Of a stretch of DNA of 64,000 nucleotides, positions 59,207-64,000 are shown piece after piece. Made by a program: the position numbers and the translations under genes. The stretch's first letter is position 1, and each line of letters starts with the position of its first letter. Below the pieces are notes generated by a model. It worked only from the letters and a program-made list of their open reading frames with translations, ran no database searches and had not been told where the DNA came from. This DNA is from Haberlea rhodopensis (lineage: Eukaryota > Streptophyta > Magnoliopsida > Lamiales > Gesneriaceae): positions 558,001 to 622,000 of the forward strand of contig CAJQUN010000342.1 of the NCBI GenBank assembly GCA_907163345.1, written 5' to 3'.

Positions 59207-60638
59207 TGTAGGGTCTTCCTACCTTAACATCATACTAATAACGTATTATGGACTAAACATGCATTAATAACATCTTAAGGTACCGGTTGTAGCTTTGAGC
59301 TAATAAGATTACAGGCCAAAAATAAAATTTCAAAACTTAATAATACATTCTCGATAATGAATGTTAAAGCTATAGATTTACACTACTCCTAGAGTAGAGA
59401 CTATCCAAAATCATGTATCCTATATTCTTTCATGTTCCTTTTAGCTCACTGCCTCAACCCGACCCTTAGCCTTCAGCCCAAAAGTGTACCTACAGGAACA
59501 ATCCATCATGAGCATGTACATCATTACTTAACATCATAAGGTAATGGCATATAAATAAATGCATGAAAATAATCGTAACATATACTTCCTGGTTAATCGC
59601 ATTAACCCACTTTGGTTGTACCTGTTTCATAATCATGCACGTAGTCATTAGATCCTTGACATAAATGATTAAAATCATACTTCACATATGTTCATAATCA
59701 ACAATGTTATTTAGAAATGGGGATGTTTTCTGGCCCTTGTTGTGTCAGCGGAACAATTGGCCCCCCTCGCTTCGACATATAGTGGTACTGCCCCTCGCTA
59801 CACCTTGATAGCGGATGTATATCCTCGCTAGCTATGTCAGCGGTAAGTACCTTCCTCGCTTTCCCATAACAACTTCCAGAACACTCTACCATTCCTCAAT
59901 AACATAGTTAAACATACATCATCATCATCATACCATAAACATCATCATCTTGTAAACATCATCATCTTATCATAAATACTTATGCAATCATTGTGTAGTC
60001 ATAGTATGGGAGTGCGTTTTACCGTCCGATGCCCGTACGTTTCTACGTACCTTAATTCCCAAAAGCGGAGAAGTTGGAGAACTTTATCTCATTGATGTTG
60101 TTGGTACCTGGGATGGTTCTCTTGAGGACTCCAAATCCTACAACAAATCCCACAAACAAGACTTTTGTGAAGATTCATCCTTCCTCCTTTGCCAAATTTC
60201 AAAAATGGGAAGTGGTAGGGTTTTGAGAGTGAATTGGGGATTTTAGAGTGAGGGGGAAAAGTGAGGTAAAAAAGGATGGTATAGTGGGGTTAAAATGGGT
60301 TATGAAGATTAATTTAAAATTGTACCCCACCAATTAACATGATGTATAAAATACCCCCAACATGGTATTTTAAAAGCATTTTACAAAAATGCAACAAACT
60401 TCCACTAATCCATATTTTCCTCATAATTAACACCCAATACAATTAAATCATGTTAACACCCTCATTTCCCAACATTCATAACATGCACCCTGAATGCAAC
60501 CCCCAGGTTACGCCTATCAAGTGACTAAGCATTTCAACTTGATAATTAATTTCATCACATAAATCAATTATCACCATAATTAATCATATAAACATCATTA
60601 ATGCCCAAATTGCATATAATTAATTTCGGGGCATCACA
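59207..60638 (-). mobile_element. 5' LTR of the 35250-60638 element, array-deleted
   Basis: 1432 bp, TGTAGGGTCTTCC to TCGGGGCATCACA, followed by the TSD TCCTT. The GTACG block is present (60017-60053), but GGGATGGTTCT joins directly to CTTGAGGACTCC at about 60120, so the palindrome array and A/C tract are absent exactly as in the partner LTR. The intact ACAACAAATCCCACAAAC (60141-60158) is the empty target of the plus-strand LTR inserted in the partner. Confidence 0.94.
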
Positions 60639-62517
60639 TCCTTATATAAAAGTCTTCACATCCATATGTTATATCTCATAGTCATAATATGAAGATATAA
60701 CTAATAAATTCGAATAGACTTTAGCATCATAACCGATGAAAATTTTTTCACAGAAAACATCTTTGCCAAGTCAAGCTTTGAAGGTTACTACCTTCCCATC
60801 CACTCCAAGCTTTCACTTGTGGATCATTTGCAGCCAACGAGAACAATTCTCAAAGAGGATCTACCAAGGTCCATACCTTATTAGAGGACATGGAGTCTAT
60901 TTCAAATTTCATAGCATCTCGGGAATATCCTAAAATGATATCCAACATCATCTCCTTGAAAGTCCTAGGATCACATCCATGGTCAAAATCATTTTGACTA
61001 CTTTCTAGGAGAAAATGCAATTTATCAGAAGTTCTTGAAATACTTTCAGATCTCCTTGGTATGTGTAGTTCAAATGTTATGATTGACTCAATTAATTTCA
61101 TCGTTTTCACTTTTCTAGTGGTTTTGTGGTTGTTGAACCTTTCAAGTTATATTATAATTATCATTCCTCTATAATAGAAAACATTTTTCTCTAGAAAGAC
61201 TGCACTTGCAAAACAAACACTTTTGTCTCCAATTGATAATATAAATTTCCACAAAATAACATAAGATGGATCAACTATCCAAATCATCTCCCACGGCTTC
61301 ACATAAGCAGAACAATCTCAAATCTACATTTTGATTATTTTTTCAGTCCATATCGTATATGGGTTTTGGTCAACTGCATATGTATGAATATGTTCAACCA
61401 CTATGTAACTTTAGAGAGTTACTGGGAGGATAATCACATTCTCTTTAAGATAACTTAACATCATCTTGCTCTAACATTTAGTGCTCCAACATACGTCCAT
61501 ATGAATCAAATTCAATGGACATTCAGCACATGCTAAATATATGTTGGATTTAAGTTATCATTCTTTTTATATTCTTTGAATATAATAATACTAATCATTC
61601 ATAAGTTCACCAAATTCAGTAAAACATGCATTCTTAAAAATACTGCAAATCACATTCGCATATTTAAAAGAATATCATTCTCTATCAAAATAGGAACAAT
61701 GTTCATTATTAAATCTATAACAAATAAATAATTGCTCAAACCAGTTCCTAACGAGTTCAATATTTTATATTAAATAAATGTTTCAAACAGCCTTTGCAAC
61801 AACTCTTGCTACAATGCTTAGCCTCAGGTAGGTTTCACCTTCCTAGGGCTCTTTACTTCTTTACATCACATGCAACTCTTTGCAAAAATGCGAGCACAAC
61901 TGACATCATATACCAAGGAAGTAGAACCAATAGAAACATTTAATTTTAATATAAAACATACCCTTTCTAGAATGCTTCTAGTCTAGGTATTCCTTACAAT
62001 TTTGCGCCAGTGACCAACAGTGAAAACATAGATGCCTCTCCTTTCTTAGTTGCTACTATATCTTTTTTCGTCTTTTGAGGTTGGGAACCATTTCCCTTCC
62101 TCTTCTTTATCCTTGAACTCTTCATACCATTGTTAGAAGATTGGACAAGAAGAACACGTTTCTTCTGGTCTAGGTATGCCTATACTTCCTTAGTTGCTAC
62201 TATTACACCATTCTCATAGATCGAAGCCCCTTCTTTCATGTGAAATGAAAATAGCTCTTTTGAAGTCGCGATTCTCAGTAATCGCGTCTTTTCACCAAAC
62301 AATATTTGTAGGTGTTGGAAAATATCAGCAATGTGAGCGAGTTTCTCATATCTATGTTGAAACTCATTGGTGACATTGATGATATCATATAGCACCTAGA
62401 CGAGAGATCATCGTCCCACCACTTCTCAAGTGTGGCGATCTAGTCATGAGACGAACCGGGAAAACACTTCAACAGGAGGCTCCCATCAAGGGTATATAGT
62501 AACCTCTTAGAAGCCAT
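60639..62517 (-). pseudogene. Copia gag, protease, integrase and RT start
   Basis: gag from ATG 62517 (MASKRLLYTLDGS), continuing at 62395 (NVTNEFQHRYEKLAHI, ATSKELFSFHMKEGAS), a copia gag domain. Protease traces lie around 61900-61760 (CSHFCKELHVM, SIVARVVAKAV). Integrase pieces: ECPLNLIHMDVC near 61510; AVDQNPYTIWTEK and AYVKPWEM near 61380-61290; AVFLEKNVFYYRG near 61190. The RT lead-in is at 61110-60850 (DFDHGCDPRTFKEMM, MSSNKVWTLVDP) and KLGVDGKVVTFKA follows. Stops and indels throughout. It continues at 35249 across the inserted element. Confidence 0.88.
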
Positions 62518-64000
62518 CACTATTTTAAAATACGTAGTCAATCAAAATAATTTGGTCAGGTTAATTTGTTTGTATCGAGACTTGATGTAATCGAAATCAC
62601 GACAATCACAATATTGAGAATAAACAGAAAATATATGAAAAACGTTGATTATTAATTAATTCAAAACTATGGACTTTAGTTATTGAATGCTCCCACTAAA
62701 TATTTCGAATTCATCACCCTCATGACAAATGAACGAAAAATCATATTTTCTTAGTGCGCTTGGAGTCCAACTAGCTCATGATAACCCCGGGCGAGGGTCC
62801 AACCGACCTCATGATTCTAAGGTAGATCACAATTGCATCATATGCAACCCCAAGATATTTATCTCGTGATTGACATAACCCTACGGAGGCAGGCCAATTA
62901 TGCCTTCTCACGTCAAACTAACCCATCCCACGGATGGTAATGTCCGCCAATAAGACCCCACGAGGGTGAACAATCTTAAAGGTTAACAGAACCATATCCT
63001 TAATTAAGTGGCAGTTAAACACACAGCTTTCACATGCTAAATGCCCCCACGAGGGTGAGACAAGACACCTGACACGAGTAGCATCTCATGACTTAACTGT
63101 TGATGGAAGACAGGAAGCGACAAACTCCTTTGAGCTCCACTTTACAGTTTGATATTAAAATTTTGAATCATATTCAAAAGAGGGATTTAACTTTATATAA
63201 AATCTCATCAAGTACTTGTTTGTTTTTTTGCAGGATTCATGCAACTATGTTTTATTCATGCAGTCATATGTACTAATAAAACATATAAACAAACATTTAT
63301 CATACATCATATGCATAATAAAAATAAACAGGGAAGATTACGACCTTTTCCTAATAGATCCACGTGAGCAATACGTGGATCACAAGTCTGTCTAAGGTGA
63401 TGCAGGTATGCAATGCAATCCTATTACATTTTTGCTTCCATTATACATGTCCTTCCATTATACATGTCTTGATCCTTGTGACCCGTCTTCAATCTCGATC
63501 TCCCACTAATTCTAAAGATTTTACATTTAAATCTTGCAAACAAGAGAATATGGATACAAATCCGGGGTGTGATACATCAGAAAATAGAGAGAGCAGGCTC
63601 GCATGCCCGATAATCAAAAATCACAATTATAATGAAACAATAAAAACATAAGCATTCACCTAAACAAATTGTCAAGGCACGTAATCATCCATCATGCAAT
63701 CACATCATATGTAATTAAACAATAAACTAAACAATTACATCATATGTAATTGTACTAATTACATCATATGTAATTATATCACAATAATTAATTTATTCTA
63801 TCGTTTCCCACTAATCGCATCATTAATTGAAAATAAAATTAACAAATTAAATAAAACTATTTTATTTAATTTCTAATTGATTTAATTTTAATAAATTGGT
63901 AAAATCTCTATTTATTTTTTAATCATCTTATTAATTGAAATAAAATTAATAAATTAAATGAAACATTTTCACTTAATTTATAATTAATTAAATTTTTAAT
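62518..64000 (-). other. Copia 5' leader region, no gene seen
   Basis: 1.48 kb without coding signal between gag and the window end. It contains repeated CCACGAGGGTG motifs (about 62961 and 63047), a near-palindrome AATTACATCATATGTAATT repeated near 63733-63774, and an AT-rich end. No PBS or 5' LTR is visible, so either the leader is long or the 5' end lies beyond the window. Confidence 0.6.

Larger units (their letters stand above)
35250..60638 (-). mobile_element. Full Tekay-like element, TSD TCCTT, split by nested insertions
   Basis: 3' LTR 35250-39284 and 5' LTR 59207-60638 are nearly identical outside the insert. The TSD TCCTT is at 35245-35249 and 60639-60643, in copia RT. Internal order on the minus strand: PBS (59202), gag-PR-RT start (59001-57206), insertion 42062-57200 (TSD TATGT), rest of RT (42061-41400), RNase H-IN-chromodomain (41399-39344), purine tract, 3' LTR. 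Both LTRs share a deletion of the palindrome array, so it was present in the RNA that produced this copy. Confidence 0.93.
28505..64000 (-). mobile_element. Ty1/copia element hosting the whole right-hand nest
   Basis: The 3' LTR (28505-28890) is followed, in minus-strand order from the right, by leader (62518-64000), gag (62517 to about 62180), protease and integrase (about 62000-61130), RT (61110-60639, then 35249-34900) and RNase H (34560-34375, then 29848-29560). The coding order is recovered only after removing two insertions: 29849-34374 (TSD CAAAC) and 35250-60638 (TSD TCCTT). The 5' LTR was not reached. Confidence 0.87.

Overview
This window is plant nuclear DNA made almost entirely of nested LTR retrotransposons. 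I see no host protein-coding gene, tRNA, rRNA or CRISPR array. The evidence for a flowering plant is: Ty3/gypsy pol ending in a chromodomain (Tekay/Del-like chromovirus), Ty1/copia remnants, primer-binding sites matching plant initiator tRNA-Met (TGGTATCAGAGC), 5-bp target-site duplications (TSDs), and a short non-autonomous Helitron. The species cannot be named from the sequence. Nearly all long ORFs are decayed gag-pol pieces or chance frames through repeats.

Layout. 1-4421: minus-strand Tekay-like element cut by the left edge (RT, PR, gag, PBS, 5' LTR). 4572-14794: a second LTR type (4572-6829), then a roughly 3-kb inverted repeat (arms 7091 to about 10070 and 11682-14794) around a truncated second copy of that LTR. 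14795-17994: gag-PR fragment and its 5' LTR. 18853-22800: a divergent LTR with a 40-bp minisatellite, hosting a solo LTR at 19691-21646. 22801-26580: plus-strand LTR fragment and plus-strand copia remnant, hosting a solo LTR at 23782-25826. 26581-28504: AT-rich low-copy-looking DNA with a 412-bp Helitron. 28505-64000: one minus-strand copia element that has been repeatedly invaded.

The copia nest can be peeled back using TSDs. A solo LTR (29849-34374, TSD CAAAC) contains another (30299-32848, TSD ACTCA). A full Tekay-like element (35250-60638, TSD TCCTT) contains a plus-strand solo LTR in its 3' LTR (36230-38790, TSD AAATC) and, in its RT, a third LTR (42062-57200, TSD TATGT). That LTR was entered by a gag-less Tekay-like element (to 55877), both of whose LTRs carry the same nested LTR at the same site (TSD TAAAT). 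This is five levels deep.

The most unusual feature is shared by thirteen of the LTRs: an array of the 12-bp perfect palindrome GCGATCGATCGC. Copies come in pairs 20-22 bp apart, and in the best-preserved LTRs four pairs sit at nearly fixed offsets over about 210 bp. In element sense each array lies upstream of the PBS, probably in the transcribed leader. One full element lost the array from both LTRs before its last transposition. A second shared motif, GTACG-(N)-ACGTAC, sits about 150-200 bp from every array. No function for these arrays is known to me; DNA-binding, RNA-hairpin, RNA-dimerisation or methylation roles are inference.
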